From NCBI RefSeq assembly GCF_009931655.1, contig NZ_CP047984.1, positions 3,489,001 to 3,553,000 of the forward strand: a stretch of 64,000 nucleotides of DNA, given 5' to 3'. The translations under genes and the position numbers were made by a program. This document shows, piece after piece, positions 52,174-60,739 of this stretch. Source of the DNA: Pontibacter russatus. GTDB lineage: Bacteria; Bacteroidota; Bacteroidia; Cytophagales; Hymenobacteraceae. A model generated the notes under the pieces. That model saw nothing but the letters and a program-made list of their open reading frames with translations. It did not search any database and was not told where the DNA came from. Numbering within the stretch: the stretch's first letter is position 1; each line of letters starts with the position of its first letter.

Positions 52174-53019
52174 CTAAAAAGAGAAACCCGTATTCGATTT
52201 AAGCATCAGGTTCAGGAGCACGCCCACACCCGCCAGCAGCAGCCCGATGGCAATGAGTTTCTCCATATTATAGCCCGGGTGGTTTTCCTTTTTGAAGAGG
52301 CTGCCCAGCAGCGAACCCACGGCAAAAGACAGGACGACAGGCAGGCTGCGGCTCCAGAGCACATTGCCGATGAGAAAGTGGCTGATGAAGCCCGTGAAGC
52401 TGGTGACCACCAAAATGAACAGCGAGGTGGAGGTGGCCACCTGTGCGGGTATCCGGAAGAGTTTGATCATGATGGGCGTCTGCAGAAAACCGCCGCCGAT
52501 GCCAAACAGTCCGGCAATGGTGCCCGACAAAAAGCCAAACACCGACACCACGCCGGCATTGAGGCGGTAGGCCAGGTGGTTTGTCTTGTTTTTCCGGATG
52601 AAGGTGGTGGGGATGTCGCGTATCTGGTACATCAGGCCGGAGTGCCGGGGCGGTTTCTTCTGCGTGTGCGGAAGCAGCATTACTATCCCAACAACGATCA
52701 CAAACAGCGCGAACACCATCTGCAACTCCTGCACCGGCAGAAAGGCCACCAGAAAGGCGCCAAGTACCGTGCCAGCCATGGCGGGCAGCTGTATCAGGGT
52801 GCTCACCACATAGTCGATGCTGTGGTTGCGTGAGTTGAAGAAGGAGCCGATGAGCGCGGCGGGCACCATGGCCGCCATGCTGGAGCCGACGGCGATTTCG
52901 ATGTTATAGCCGAAAAACAGCATCAGAACAGGCACCAGGAACACACCTCCGCCAAAGCCCACGGTCACCCCGAACGCGCTGATGGCAACACCCACTATAA
53001 AAAGCACTATCTCCTGCAT
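52174..53019 (-). CDS. TauE/SafE family sulfite exporter-type permease
   Basis: 281 residues with about eight membrane helices in two related halves. The glycine-rich family motifs are FGVTVGFGGGVFLVPVLM in the first half and SGTIAGLFGIGGGFLQTPIM in the second. TauE/SafE proteins move sulfite, sulfoacetate or other organosulfur anions across the inner membrane; the substrate here is unknown. The cysteine synthase gene is nearby but on the other strand, so a link to sulfur metabolism is only suggestive. Confidence 0.93.
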   Translation of the reverse strand: MQEIVLFIVGVAISAFGVTVGFGGGVFLVPVLMLFFGYNIEIAVGSSMAAMVPAALIGSFFNSRNHSIDYVVSTLIQLPAMAGTVLGAFLVAFLPVQELQMVFALFVIVVGIVMLLPHTQKKPPRHSGLMYQIRDIPTTFIRKNKTNHLAYRLNAGVVSVFGFLSGTIAGLFGIGGGFLQTPIMIKLFRIPAQVATSTSLFILVVTSFTGFISHFLIGNVLWSRSLPVVLSFAVGSLLGSLFKKENHPGYNMEKLIAIGLLLAGVGVLLNLMLKSNTGFSF

Positions 53020-53052
53020 CCGCTGTTGCTCCGCTGCCGCGGCGAAAGGTTG

Positions 53053-54693
53053 TCAGTCTGTTTCTGCCACAGGTACGAATTTAAATTCGTCTCCGTTGAA
53101 AAGGCCTTTGTCGCTGAGCTTGAGCGACGGGATCACGAGCAGCGCCATGAACGAGAGCGTCATGAACGGCGACGCCAGTTGGCTGCCCATCTCCTTGCTC
53201 ATCCGGTCGATGGCCGCATACATCTCCGCCACCTTATACCCGTCCTCCGCCGACATGATGCCCGCCACCGGCAGCGGCAGCAGTTGCTCTTTGTCCCTGC
53301 CCACGGCCGCCACCCCGCCCCTGGACTGGATAATCAGGTTCACAGCGCGGGCAATGCTGTCATCATCCACGCCCACGGCAATAATGTTGTGCGAGTCGTG
53401 GCCCACGGAGGAGGCAATGGCGCCTGCCTTCAGCCCTACGTGCCGGATGAAGGCCACGGCCGGGGCGGCATTTTCGTAGCGGTTCACCACCGTCAGCTTC
53501 AGCACGTCCTCGGCCACGTCCGGCACAATAAAGCCATTTTCCACCTTAGCTGCTGCCCAGGCCTCCTTCGTGATCAGCTGCCCGTCGAAGGCCTCTATCA
53601 CCCTGATTCTGGTGGCGGAAGCGGCCGGTACGGCAAACTCCTCGGGGGCCTTGGGCGCGGTGTTGAAGTTGTTGATCTCCTCGCTCTTCGTCAGCGCAAT
53701 CCTGGTTTGGCCTTGCTCCGCCACCAGCTGCCCGTTTATATAGGTGGCCTGCACGTTAAAGTCCTCCAGGTTGTCCACCACGATAAAATCGGCGGCGTCG
53801 CCCTCGCGCAGCAGGCCCACTTCCAGTTTATAGTGCTCCACGGGGTTTACGCAGGCCGCCTGCAGCACCTGAAATATATCGTTGCCTTTGGCCAGCGCCC
53901 GCTTCACCAGCAGGTTTATATGCCCCTCCACCAGGTTGTCGGGATGCTTGTCGTCGGAGCAGAACATGATGTTGTGATAATGCCCGGGCAGCAGCGGAAT
54001 CAGGGCCTCGAAGTTTTTGGCGGCGCTTCCCTCACGGATAAGTATTTTCATACCGGCGGCCAGTTTGTCCAGCGCCTCTTCGGCTGTGAAGCACTCGTGG
54101 TCGGTGGTGATGCCGGCGGAGGCATATAGCCGGGCCTGCTCCCCGCGCAGCCCCGGGGCGTGGCCGTCCACGGCTTTGCCGTATTTTTTCGCCAGCGCGA
54201 TTTTCTCCATCACCAGCGGGTCGCGGTGCAGCGTGCCGGGCCAGTTCATCATCTCGGCCAGGTATTTTATCTCGTCCCGCTGGAAGAGCTTTTCTATATC
54301 GGCGGGCGTTATCTCGGCACCGGCCGTCTCGAACGGCGTGGCCGGAACACAGGACGGAGCCCCGAAGTAGAACTTGAACGGCATCTTGCTTCCGTTGTCC
54401 AGCATATACTCCACGCCCTTCAGCCCGAGCACGTTCCCAATCTCGTGCGGGTCGGAGACGGTGGCCACGGTGCCGTGCGGCACGGCCAGCCGGGCGAACT
54501 CGCCCGGCACCAGCATCGAGCTCTCGATGTGTACATGGGCATCCACAAAACCCGGTAGTATATAACGGGAGGCCTCCACAGGCGCACGAACTATTTTAGA
54601 AATGTGGCCGTTTGAGACATGGACGGTTCCCGGAAAAATCTCGCGGTTGTGTACGTCGATGATGCGCCCGCTCAGGGAGAAGTCTGTGTGCAT
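53053..54693 (-). CDS. ade: Adenine deaminase
   Basis: 546 residues. Hydrolyses adenine to hypoxanthine and ammonia (purine salvage). Amidohydrolase barrel with the metal-binding FVDAHVHIESSML near residue 50, SDPHEIGNVLG, KAVDGHAPGL, TTDHECFTAEEA and CSDDKHPDNL, then the C-terminal domain particular to adenine deaminases (VGHDSHNIIAVGVDDDSIARA). Length is normal. It starts 33 bases upstream-strand from the TauE/SafE gene; spacing allows co-transcription. A 26-bp-arm AT-rich hairpin lies just upstream of its start. Confidence 0.96.
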   Translation of the reverse strand: MHTDFSLSGRIIDVHNREIFPGTVHVSNGHISKIVRAPVEASRYILPGFVDAHVHIESSMLVPGEFARLAVPHGTVATVSDPHEIGNVLGLKGVEYMLDNGSKMPFKFYFGAPSCVPATPFETAGAEITPADIEKLFQRDEIKYLAEMMNWPGTLHRDPLVMEKIALAKKYGKAVDGHAPGLRGEQARLYASAGITTDHECFTAEEALDKLAAGMKILIREGSAAKNFEALIPLLPGHYHNIMFCSDDKHPDNLVEGHINLLVKRALAKGNDIFQVLQAACVNPVEHYKLEVGLLREGDAADFIVVDNLEDFNVQATYINGQLVAEQGQTRIALTKSEEINNFNTAPKAPEEFAVPAASATRIRVIEAFDGQLITKEAWAAAKVENGFIVPDVAEDVLKLTVVNRYENAAPAVAFIRHVGLKAGAIASSVGHDSHNIIAVGVDDDSIARAVNLIIQSRGGVAAVGRDKEQLLPLPVAGIMSAEDGYKVAEMYAAIDRMSKEMGSQLASPFMTLSFMALLVIPSLKLSDKGLFNGDEFKFVPVAETD

Positions 54694-54706
54694 GGGAACA
54701 GTGTTT

Positions 54707-54776
54707 AGTTAAGAGTTTAAAGTTAAGAGTTAAACATGAGGAGTACATTTTAACTCTTAACTTTAAACTCTTAACT
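54707..54776. repeat. AT-rich perfect 26-bp inverted repeat
   Basis: AGTTAAGAGTTTAAAGTTAA and six more bases (54707-54732) pair exactly with 54751-54776, around an 18-base loop. The arms are themselves built from repeats of GTTAAGAGT. It lies in the divergent region between ade and the small lipoprotein gene, so it is not a terminator of either. Confidence 0.75.
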
Positions 54777-54786
54777 CAAATGGATT

Positions 54787-54794
54787 TATATTTG
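54787..54794 (+). promoter_or_regulatory. -7 box upstream of the small TTG-start lipoprotein
   Basis: TATATTTG matches TAnnTTTG exactly, 17 bases before the TTG at 54812. The -33 area falls in the right arm of the inverted repeat, and no TTTG is at the right distance. Confidence 0.55.
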
Positions 54795-54811
54795 CACCAA
54801 AATCAGTTGTT

Positions 54812-54967
54812 TTGAGAAAGATAATTTCACATATCCTTTTAGCGGCCTTTCTGGCGTCGGGCCCCCTGGCCGGCTGCACCGCTAAAACCCCGCAGCAGAA
54901 AAAAACAGCCTCCCTCAAACGAAAAAGCAAGCGCGGCGACCTGCCCTGCCCCTGCGACTCTAACTAA
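54812..54967 (+). CDS. Small lipoprotein with TTG start and C-terminal CPC motif
   Basis: 51 residues, starting at a TTG and too short and oddly started for routine gene calling. Reading MRKIISHILLAAFLASGPLA then GC, the chain has a positively charged start, a hydrophobic stretch and a lipobox LAGC at about residue 22. The mature peptide is lysine/arginine-rich (KKTASLKRKSKRGD) and ends LPCPCDSN, with a CxC pair. It is preceded by a TAnnTTTG box and followed 23 bases later by cmk. Signal-peptide architecture and promoter support a real gene; the function is unknown. A metal or surface role for the CPC tail is a guess. Confidence 0.7.
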   Translation: MRKIISHILLAAFLASGPLAGCTAKTPQQKKTASLKRKSKRGDLPCPCDSN

Positions 54968-54990
54968 ACGCTCTCTTAGCTTCTCTCCTG

Positions 54991-55695
54991 ATGAAGAAAA
55001 TCGTAATCGCACTCGACGGGTATTCCTCCTGCGGCAAAAGCACCACCGCCAAGTTAGTGGCCGCGCAGCTTGGTTATGCCTATATAGACACCGGCGCCAT
55101 GTACCGGGCGGTTACGCTCTACTTTCTCCGGCACCACGTGTCGCTCACCAACCAGAAGGAAATTAAGGAGGCGCTGGAGAACATCGACATTGACTTCCAC
55201 TACAACCCCAAAACCGGCCGCAACGAGGTGTTCCTGAACGGGCTGAACGTGGAGGACGAAATACGCAAAATGTATATATCGAACCAGGTGAGCGAGGTGA
55301 GCGTAGTGCCGGAAGTGCGCCGGGCCATGGTGGCACAGCAGCAGAAAATGGGCCGCAAGCGCGGCGTGGTGATGGACGGCCGCGACATCGGCACCGCCGT
55401 GTTCCCGGACGCGGAGGTGAAAATTTTCATGACGGCCGACGTGGATACCCGCGCCCGGCGACGCCAGGAAGAACTGCTGGAGAAAAAGCAGCTCGTGAAC
55501 CTGGACGAGATACGCGAGAACCTGCAGAAGCGCGACCACATCGACTCTACCCGAAAGGAGAGCCCGCTGCGCCGCGCCGAGGACGCGCACCTGCTCGACA
55601 CCTCGCACATGACGATAGACGAGCAGGTGGAGTTTGTGATGGAGAGAGTGGCATCAAACATATTAAGCACCCAGGAGTCTTTGCAACAGAACTGA
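54991..55695 (+). CDS. cmk: Cytidylate kinase
   Basis: 234 residues. Phosphorylates CMP and dCMP with ATP. The P-loop is ALDGYSSCGKSTTAK, an unusual but valid Walker A; the CMP-binding region has YIDTGAMYRAVTLYFLR, RGVVMDGRDIGTAVFPDAEVK and the LID segment RARRRQEELL. Length is normal for the family. It is 10 bases from ispH downstream and 23 from the small lipoprotein gene upstream, so this is likely one operon. Confidence 0.96.
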   Translation: MKKIVIALDGYSSCGKSTTAKLVAAQLGYAYIDTGAMYRAVTLYFLRHHVSLTNQKEIKEALENIDIDFHYNPKTGRNEVFLNGLNVEDEIRKMYISNQVSEVSVVPEVRRAMVAQQQKMGRKRGVVMDGRDIGTAVFPDAEVKIFMTADVDTRARRRQEELLEKKQLVNLDEIRENLQKRDHIDSTRKESPLRRAEDAHLLDTSHMTIDEQVEFVMERVASNILSTQESLQQN

Positions 55696-55705
55696 AGCAG
55701 AAAGA

Positions 55706-56596
55706 ATGAACGTAACCATAGACAAGAATTCCGGCTATTGCTTTGGCGTGGAGTTCGCCATCCAGATGGCCGAGGACGAAATGGAGCACTGCGAAGAGCT
55801 CTACTGCCTCGGGGATATCGTACACAACAGCATGGAGGTGAAGCGCCTCTACAACAAAGGCCTCCGCATCATCGACCGCGACCAGCTGAAAGAGCTGCGC
55901 GACTGCAAGGTGCTGATACGGGCACACGGCGAGCCGCCCGAAACATATAAGCTGGCCCTGGAAAACAACATCGAACTGATTGACGCCTCCTGCCCGGTGG
56001 TGCTGAAGCTGCAGAACCGCGTGAAGCACGCCTTCGACAGCGGCAAAGCCGAAGACGCCCAGGTGGTGATATATGGCCAGGTGGGCCACGCCGAGGTCAT
56101 CGGGCTGACAGGCCAGACCGGCGACGAGGCCATCATCGTGACGACGGAGGCGGACCTGGATAAGATTGACTTTACCCGGCCGGTCACGCTCTTCAGCCAG
56201 ACCACCAAGAGCACCAAAGGCTTTTACCACATCAAGGGCCTGATAGAAGAGCGCCTGCAGCAGGCCAACCGCGACAGCACCCAGCCTGCCTTCAACGCCA
56301 ACGACAGCATTTGCCGCCAGGTATCGAACCGCGAGCCGCAGCTGGCCAGGTTTGCCACCGAGCACGACGTGATCGTGTTTGTGAGCGGCAAGAAAAGCTC
56401 GAACGGAAAAGCCTTATATAGCGTATGCAAGCAGCACAACCCCAACAGCTATTTCGTGGAGAACGAGGAGGAACTGGAGCCGGAGTGGTTTACCGGGGCC
56501 GGGAGCGTGGGCATTTGCGGGGCCACCTCCACACCCATGTGGCTGATGGAGCAGGTGTCGCGGGGTATTTCGGCCCTGGAGGGCGCGCAGGTATAA
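55706..56596 (+). CDS. ispH: 4-hydroxy-3-methylbut-2-enyl diphosphate reductase
   Basis: 296 residues. Last step of the MEP isoprenoid pathway: reduces HMBPP to IPP and DMAPP with a [4Fe-4S] cluster. Cluster cysteines are Cys12 (SGYCFGVEFA), Cys96 (DASCPVVLKLQ) and Cys203 (DSICRQVSNREPQ), with the right spacing. IRAHGEPPE contains the catalytic histidine, and VGICGATSTPMWLMEQV ends the fold. It is coupled to cmk, 10 bases upstream, as in many Bacteroidota. Confidence 0.97.
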   Translation: MNVTIDKNSGYCFGVEFAIQMAEDEMEHCEELYCLGDIVHNSMEVKRLYNKGLRIIDRDQLKELRDCKVLIRAHGEPPETYKLALENNIELIDASCPVVLKLQNRVKHAFDSGKAEDAQVVIYGQVGHAEVIGLTGQTGDEAIIVTTEADLDKIDFTRPVTLFSQTTKSTKGFYHIKGLIEERLQQANRDSTQPAFNANDSICRQVSNREPQLARFATEHDVIVFVSGKKSSNGKALYSVCKQHNPNSYFVENEEELEPEWFTGAGSVGICGATSTPMWLMEQVSRGISALEGAQV

Positions 56597-56675
56597 ATAT
56601 TAGTAAAAGACTATAAAGGCTTTTTTGCTGCATTCAGGCTTTGCTTCGGCAGGGCCTTTTTTGTGAACCGGATAT

Positions 56676-57257
56676 ATGAAAAAACTTTTCCGTTACTTTG
56701 TTAAAGCTATCCTGATGCGGCAGTTGTTTCGTTTCTTCATAAACGGCCTGCTCATCATCGCGCCGATTGCCATCACGGTGTTTATCGTGGTGGGCATCAT
56801 CGACTGGCTCGACAGCCTGTTCGACCTGGGCATACCGGGGCTGGGCATCCTGCTGATGGTGGTGCTGCTGACGGTGATTGGCTATATCGGCTCTTCTTTC
56901 TTCGTAAAACCCTTTTTCGAGGTGATGGAGCGCATCGTACACAAGGTACCGCTTGTCAGCATCATCTACTCCAGCATCAAGGATTTATTCGACGCCTTTG
57001 TGGGCGACAACCAGAAGTTCAACCAGCCGGTGCTGGTAAAAATGGCGGAGGATTCTGATAACCACAAGCTCGGCTTTGTAACCCAGGAGGTGCTGCAGAC
57101 CATCAACATTGAAGACAAAGTGGCCGTGTACTTTCCGCACTCCTACAACTTCTCCGGAGAGCTCTTCCTGGTGCCCAAGCGCAACGTCACCTACCTCGAC
57201 CTGCCCAGCAGCGAGGTCATGAAGTTCATCGTGTCCGGCGGCGTGTCCAGGCTGTAG
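56676..57257 (+). CDS. DUF502 domain inner membrane protein
   Basis: 193 residues. Two transmembrane helices near the start (FFINGLLIIAPIAITVFIVVGI and LGILLMVVLLTVIGYIGSSF) lead to a cytoplasmic or periplasmic domain with the DUF502 motifs KVPLVSIIYSSIKDLFDAF, VLVKMAEDSDNHKLGFVT and HSYNFSGELFLVPKRNVTYLD. The family's function is not established. Separated from ispH by 79 bases; it may share the operon. Confidence 0.93.
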   Translation: MKKLFRYFVKAILMRQLFRFFINGLLIIAPIAITVFIVVGIIDWLDSLFDLGIPGLGILLMVVLLTVIGYIGSSFFVKPFFEVMERIVHKVPLVSIIYSSIKDLFDAFVGDNQKFNQPVLVKMAEDSDNHKLGFVTQEVLQTINIEDKVAVYFPHSYNFSGELFLVPKRNVTYLDLPSSEVMKFIVSGGVSRL

Positions 57258-57513
57258 TTTTAGTTGCTGATTGTTGTTTGTTGAATGGCTGCATGGTTAA
57301 ATTGTTGTTTGTTGGGAGTACGCGTATTATATATGATTGATGATTATATCATAATGATGCAGCCATATATGATAAACAAACCATTTATATATAGCCCCTT
57401 AACCACTCAACAATTTAGCAATTCAATGGCCATCAATTAGCAACTAACAATCAACACCCAACAACTCGTAATTCGGAACTCGTAATTCGTAATTCGTAAT
57501 TCGTAATTAACCC
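57258..57513. repeat. AT-rich inverted element A with ATTCGTA tandem tail
   Basis: Left arm text TAGTTGCTGATTGTTGTTTG (from 57270) is matched inverted near 57437 by CAATTAGCAACTAACAATCA; an inner pair TTAAATTGTTG and CAATTTAG matches too, around a TATATA-rich centre. The end (57466-57507) carries five copies of CGTAATTC. A related element B lies at 59884-60215. Confidence 0.65.
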
Positions 57514-58320
57514 GTGCCCTACCTTCTCCACCATAGGTCGAAGCTGTACTACCGCGTGATCGGGCACGGCAGCCGCGCGTTGCTGGCCTTTCATGGCTAC
57601 GGGCAGAGCAGCGCTTATTATGAGCCGATGGAGCAGGCGCTGGGCAGCGATTACACCATCTACGCCTTCGACCTTTTCTTCCACGGGCGCAGCCACTTGC
57701 ACAAGCACGACATGCCGCTCGAAAAGAAGTTTCTGCAGGAGCTGATCGAGCACTTCCTCGCAAAGCAGCAACTCGAGCGATTTTCGCTGATGGGCTTCAG
57801 CATGGGCGGCAAGTTTGCCCTCACACTGGTGGAGTGCATGCCGGAGCGCATCGACGAGCTGTTCCTGATTGCGCCGGACGGCATCAAAACAAGTTTCTGG
57901 TACAATATCGCCACGTACCCCGGCTGGCTGCAGCAGCTCTTTAAGCGCACCGTGGTGAAGCCGGAGCTGTTCTTCGGGCTGCTGCGCATGCTCGACAAGT
58001 ACAACATGGTACACAAAAGCATGCTGCGCTTCGCCCACTACCAGATGGACAGTACTCCAAAGCGCCTGCGCGTGTACCGCAGCTGGGTGGGCTTCCGCGA
58101 GCTCAACTTCGATATCCGGAAAATCGTGCAACTCCTGAACCGGCACCAGGTGCCCGTCACGATGTTTCTGGGGGAGTACGACCAGATCATTGCGCCGAAG
58201 CGGGTGGCGGTATTCATGGATGCGCTGGAGAAAGGGGAACTTGTTGTGCTGAAAGCGGGGCACTCGTTCCTGCTGCAGGATGTGGCGACGCTGCTGCACC
58301 GCAAGCGCCTGGAAGGGTAG
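57514..58320 (+). CDS. Alpha/beta hydrolase
   Basis: 268 residues, starting at a GTG right after the ATTCGTA tandem repeat (VPYLLHHRSKLYYRVIGHG). Alpha/beta-hydrolase fold: ALLAFHGYGQSS oxyanion region, the nucleophile elbow LMGFSMGGKFA with Ser, Asp in FLGEYDQIIAP and His in KAGHSFLLQD. No signal peptide; cytoplasmic. A lid region of about 60 residues (FWYNIATYPGWLQQLFKRTV) suggests a hydrophobic ester or lipid-like substrate, but this cannot be specified. Confidence 0.92.
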   Translation: MPYLLHHRSKLYYRVIGHGSRALLAFHGYGQSSAYYEPMEQALGSDYTIYAFDLFFHGRSHLHKHDMPLEKKFLQELIEHFLAKQQLERFSLMGFSMGGKFALTLVECMPERIDELFLIAPDGIKTSFWYNIATYPGWLQQLFKRTVVKPELFFGLLRMLDKYNMVHKSMLRFAHYQMDSTPKRLRVYRSWVGFRELNFDIRKIVQLLNRHQVPVTMFLGEYDQIIAPKRVAVFMDALEKGELVVLKAGHSFLLQDVATLLHRKRLEG

Positions 58321-58683
58321 GCCATGCATCAGCTCCGTGGTATATATAGCTTGATGGCATATATAAAACTGGTTGGTTTTTGATGGCAGGAAGCCTATCC
58401 TAACTCCCAAAGAGAGTAATCTACCCAGAAACGGGGTCTAATTCCCCTGCTCGGAGGGGTAGGGGTGAGTTTCCAGTTATCTGAGTTCTGGCAGGTTTAT
58501 ATAGCGCAACTGGAGTTATTTAGGCTATACCCTCGGGATAGTGAAGCACGGGGCCTGAAAACATTGTGCCCCTGTACCAGTATACTTATTCAGAATTCAG
58601 GACCCATATGCCTGCCTGTTGTTACTTTCCGGGACTATGCGCAACTTTGGACCGCATGTCCTATATATACCTAGCGATAAAAC
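58321..58683. other. Intergenic region with TATATCGCAAC-type element
   Basis: 363 bases, no gene accepted (a short frame at 58465 overlaps the element). TATATA words occur at about 58343, 58361 and 58663. A CCCCT/AGGGG hairpin (about 58444-58460) is followed by the dispersed motif at 58496. Confidence 0.55.
58496..58522 (+). repeat. Distant copy of the TATATCGCAAC..GAGTTA motif
   Basis: TTTATATAGCGCAACTGGAG followed by TTATTTA. It matches the 1448-1476 copy at most positions, including the run CGCAAC and GAGTTA, 57 kb away. Confidence 0.6.
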
Positions 58684-59883
58684 ATGAAAAAACCACTAAG
58701 CATTCTCCTTTCTGCCGCTGCCGTTTTCAGCATGGGCTGCTCCTCCGGCGAGAATACCGAAAACGCCGATGTCGCCAAAACGGGCCCGACGGAAATGGAA
58801 CAGGCCGAAGGCGAAACAGAGGGCAGCCTCCCCACCGGGCCAATAGACAAAGACCTGGAGCGAATAACGCTGCCGGAGGGATTCCGGATAGACTACTATG
58901 CCAAGGACGTGGACAATGCCCGCTCCATGGCGCTGAGCGAGTCGGGCATTCTGTTTGTGGGCACCCGTGAGGAAGACAAGGTATATGCCGTGGTAGACGA
59001 GAACAAAGACGGCAAAGCCGATGAAGTGGTGGTGGTTGACTCGGGGCTGACGTCTCCGAACGGCGTGGCCATCCGCAACGGCGATTTATATGTGGCGGAG
59101 ATCAGCCGCGTGATAAAATACCCGGACATTGAGCAGAACTTCCGCAACAACCCCGAGCCGGAGGTGGTTAACGACGATTTCCCGAGCGATGCCCACCACG
59201 GCTGGAAGTATATCGCCTTCGGTCCTGACGGCAAGCTGTACGTGCCGGTGGGGGCGCCCTGCAACATCTGCGATCCGGAGAAGGAGATTTACGCCTCCAT
59301 CACCCGCATGGACCCGGACGGCTCTAACCTGGAGATATATGCCGAGGGCGTGCGCAACACCGTCGGCTTCGACTGGCACCCCGAAACCAAGGAACTGTAC
59401 TTTACTGACAACGGCCGCGACATGATGGGCGACAACATTCCGCCTGACGAGTTGAACAAGGCCACGGAAAAGGGCCAGCACTTTGGCTACCCCTACTGCC
59501 ACGCCGGCACCATTCCGGACCCGGAGTTCGGAAAAGGGCACGACTGCAGCGAGTTTGTGAAGCCCGTACAGAACCTGCACCCGCACGGCGGCACGCTCGG
59601 CATCAAGTTTTACACCGGCAACATGTTTCCGGAGGAGTACCGGAACCAGGCGTTTATAGCACAGCACGGCTCCTGGAACCGCTCCGAGAAAATCGGCTAC
59701 AGCGTGGCCACGGTGAAGACCGATGCCAACGGCAACACCACGCACGAGCCTTTTGCCGAGGGCTGGCTGCAGGGGCAGGAAGACTGGGGCCGCCCGGTGG
59801 ATGTGCTCGTGATGCCCGACGGTTCCATGCTGGTGTCGGACGATAAGAACGACGCCATCTACCGCATCACCTACAGGAAATAG
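58684..59883 (+). CDS. Sorbosone/glucose-dehydrogenase-like beta-propeller lipoprotein
   Basis: 399 residues with signal peptide and lipobox FSMGCSS. The mature protein has an acidic linker, then a six-bladed propeller of the soluble PQQ-glucose/sorbosone dehydrogenase group: ERITLPEGFRIDYYAKDVDN, LTSPNGVAIRNGDLYVAE, DAHHGWKYIAFGPDGKLYVPVGAPCN, GVRNTVGFDWHPETKELYFTDNGRD and AFIAQHGSWNRSEKIGY. It probably oxidises a sugar in the periplasm; PQQ binding is plausible but not shown, and no pqq genes are in the window. Compare the larger propeller-cupredoxin at 22694. Confidence 0.92.
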   Translation: MKKPLSILLSAAAVFSMGCSSGENTENADVAKTGPTEMEQAEGETEGSLPTGPIDKDLERITLPEGFRIDYYAKDVDNARSMALSESGILFVGTREEDKVYAVVDENKDGKADEVVVVDSGLTSPNGVAIRNGDLYVAEISRVIKYPDIEQNFRNNPEPEVVNDDFPSDAHHGWKYIAFGPDGKLYVPVGAPCNICDPEKEIYASITRMDPDGSNLEIYAEGVRNTVGFDWHPETKELYFTDNGRDMMGDNIPPDELNKATEKGQHFGYPYCHAGTIPDPEFGKGHDCSEFVKPVQNLHPHGGTLGIKFYTGNMFPEEYRNQAFIAQHGSWNRSEKIGYSVATVKTDANGNTTHEPFAEGWLQGQEDWGRPVDVLVMPDGSMLVSDDKNDAIYRITYRK

Positions 59884-60250
59884 AATGACGAGTTCCGAGT
59901 TGTTAGTTGCTGATTGTTGATCGTTAAATGGCTAAATTGTTAAATAGTTTTAGGCTTATATATGAATGATTGACCTATTATATATGGATGCATTGTAATC
60001 AAATCGTCATCTGTGATATATAATCAGGACTTACGCAAATAGAAGAATCAAAAGCAAGTCTGGCCGTTGTTGCGTGTTTTCACCATCAACTTGCCGGTGA
60101 AAACACGCGGCAAGGGCGACTTTACGTAAGACTTAATAATTAAAAACTATAGTTACGCTCAACAAACAACAATTAAACCATGCAGCTATTCAACAATCAG
60201 CAACCAACAATGTATGTTCGGAAATTTGAAGCTATTACTGATTAGAAAGT
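59884..60250. other. Intergenic region with element B and a palindromic MITE-like unit
   Basis: 367 bases of AT-rich, repeated sequence. Left part (59888-59947) and right part (60158-60213) match inverted (TAGTTGCTGATTGTTGATCG vs CAACAATCAGCAACCAACAA) and resemble element A. The middle holds a palindromic unit (60027-60134). Confidence 0.6.
60027..60134. repeat. MITE-like palindrome
   Basis: Terminal near-inverted repeats GGACTTACGCAAA and TTTACGTAAGACTT surround a central perfect pair GCGTGTTTTCACC (60072-60084) and GGTGAAAACACGC (60096-60108). About 108 bases, no gene. The ends resemble IS ends, but no target duplication is clear. Confidence 0.5.
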
Positions 60251-60739
60251 GTGGGAAAGCGAATCAATCCAAGGCCTGAGAAGAAGACCATCGGGAGGCG
60301 TGAGCTGGTTTCCTTCCCGGAACTGGACATCGACGCCATCGAAGCCAAGATAGACACGGGGGCTTACACCTCCGCCATCCACTGCTCCAATATACACGAG
60401 GAGACGGCGCCGGACGGTGCCAAAGTGATTGCGCTGGACCTGCTCGACCCCTCGCACCCGCAGTACAACCACAAAAAGCTGAAGTTCTCGGAGTACGACC
60501 TGCGCGAAATCAAAAGTTCTTTCGGGGAGGTGCAGGAGCGGTACGTCATCCGCACCAAAATCAAGTTTTTCGACGAGGAGATTGAGGAGGAGTTCTCGCT
60601 CTCAGACCGGAGCGATATGAAGTATCCTGTGCTGATAGGCCGCAAGCTGCTGCAGCACCGCTTTATAGTGGACGTGGCCCGGAAGAACCTGGCCTACAAG
60701 TCAAAAATCAAACAGAAACAGCATAAAAAGCATTTATGA
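60251..60739 (+). CDS. Retropepsin-like zinc/ATP-dependent protease family protein (RimB-like)
   Basis: 162 residues, starting at a GTG. It matches the PF05618 family (putative ATP-dependent zinc protease) with the aspartic-protease-like turn [64 protein letters not shown]. Relatives are encoded beside rimK, including RimB of Pseudomonas, where the protein is thought to act with RimK in ribosomal S6 modification. Its stop overlaps the rimK start by four bases (ATGA), so the two are translationally coupled. The exact reaction is uncertain. Confidence 0.88.
   Translation: MGKRINPRPEKKTIGRRELVSFPELDIDAIEAKIDTGAYTSAIHCSNIHEETAPDGAKVIALDLLDPSHPQYNHKKLKFSEYDLREIKSSFGEVQERYVIRTKIKFFDEEIEEEFSLSDRSDMKYPVLIGRKLLQHRFIVDVARKNLAYKSKIKQKQHKKHL

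Noticed and set aside
53026-54129. 367-codon plus-strand frame
   Set aside because: Antisense to adenine deaminase.
57466-57507. CRISPR array
   Set aside because: The repeats are an 8-base tandem without spacers; no cas gene is in the window.
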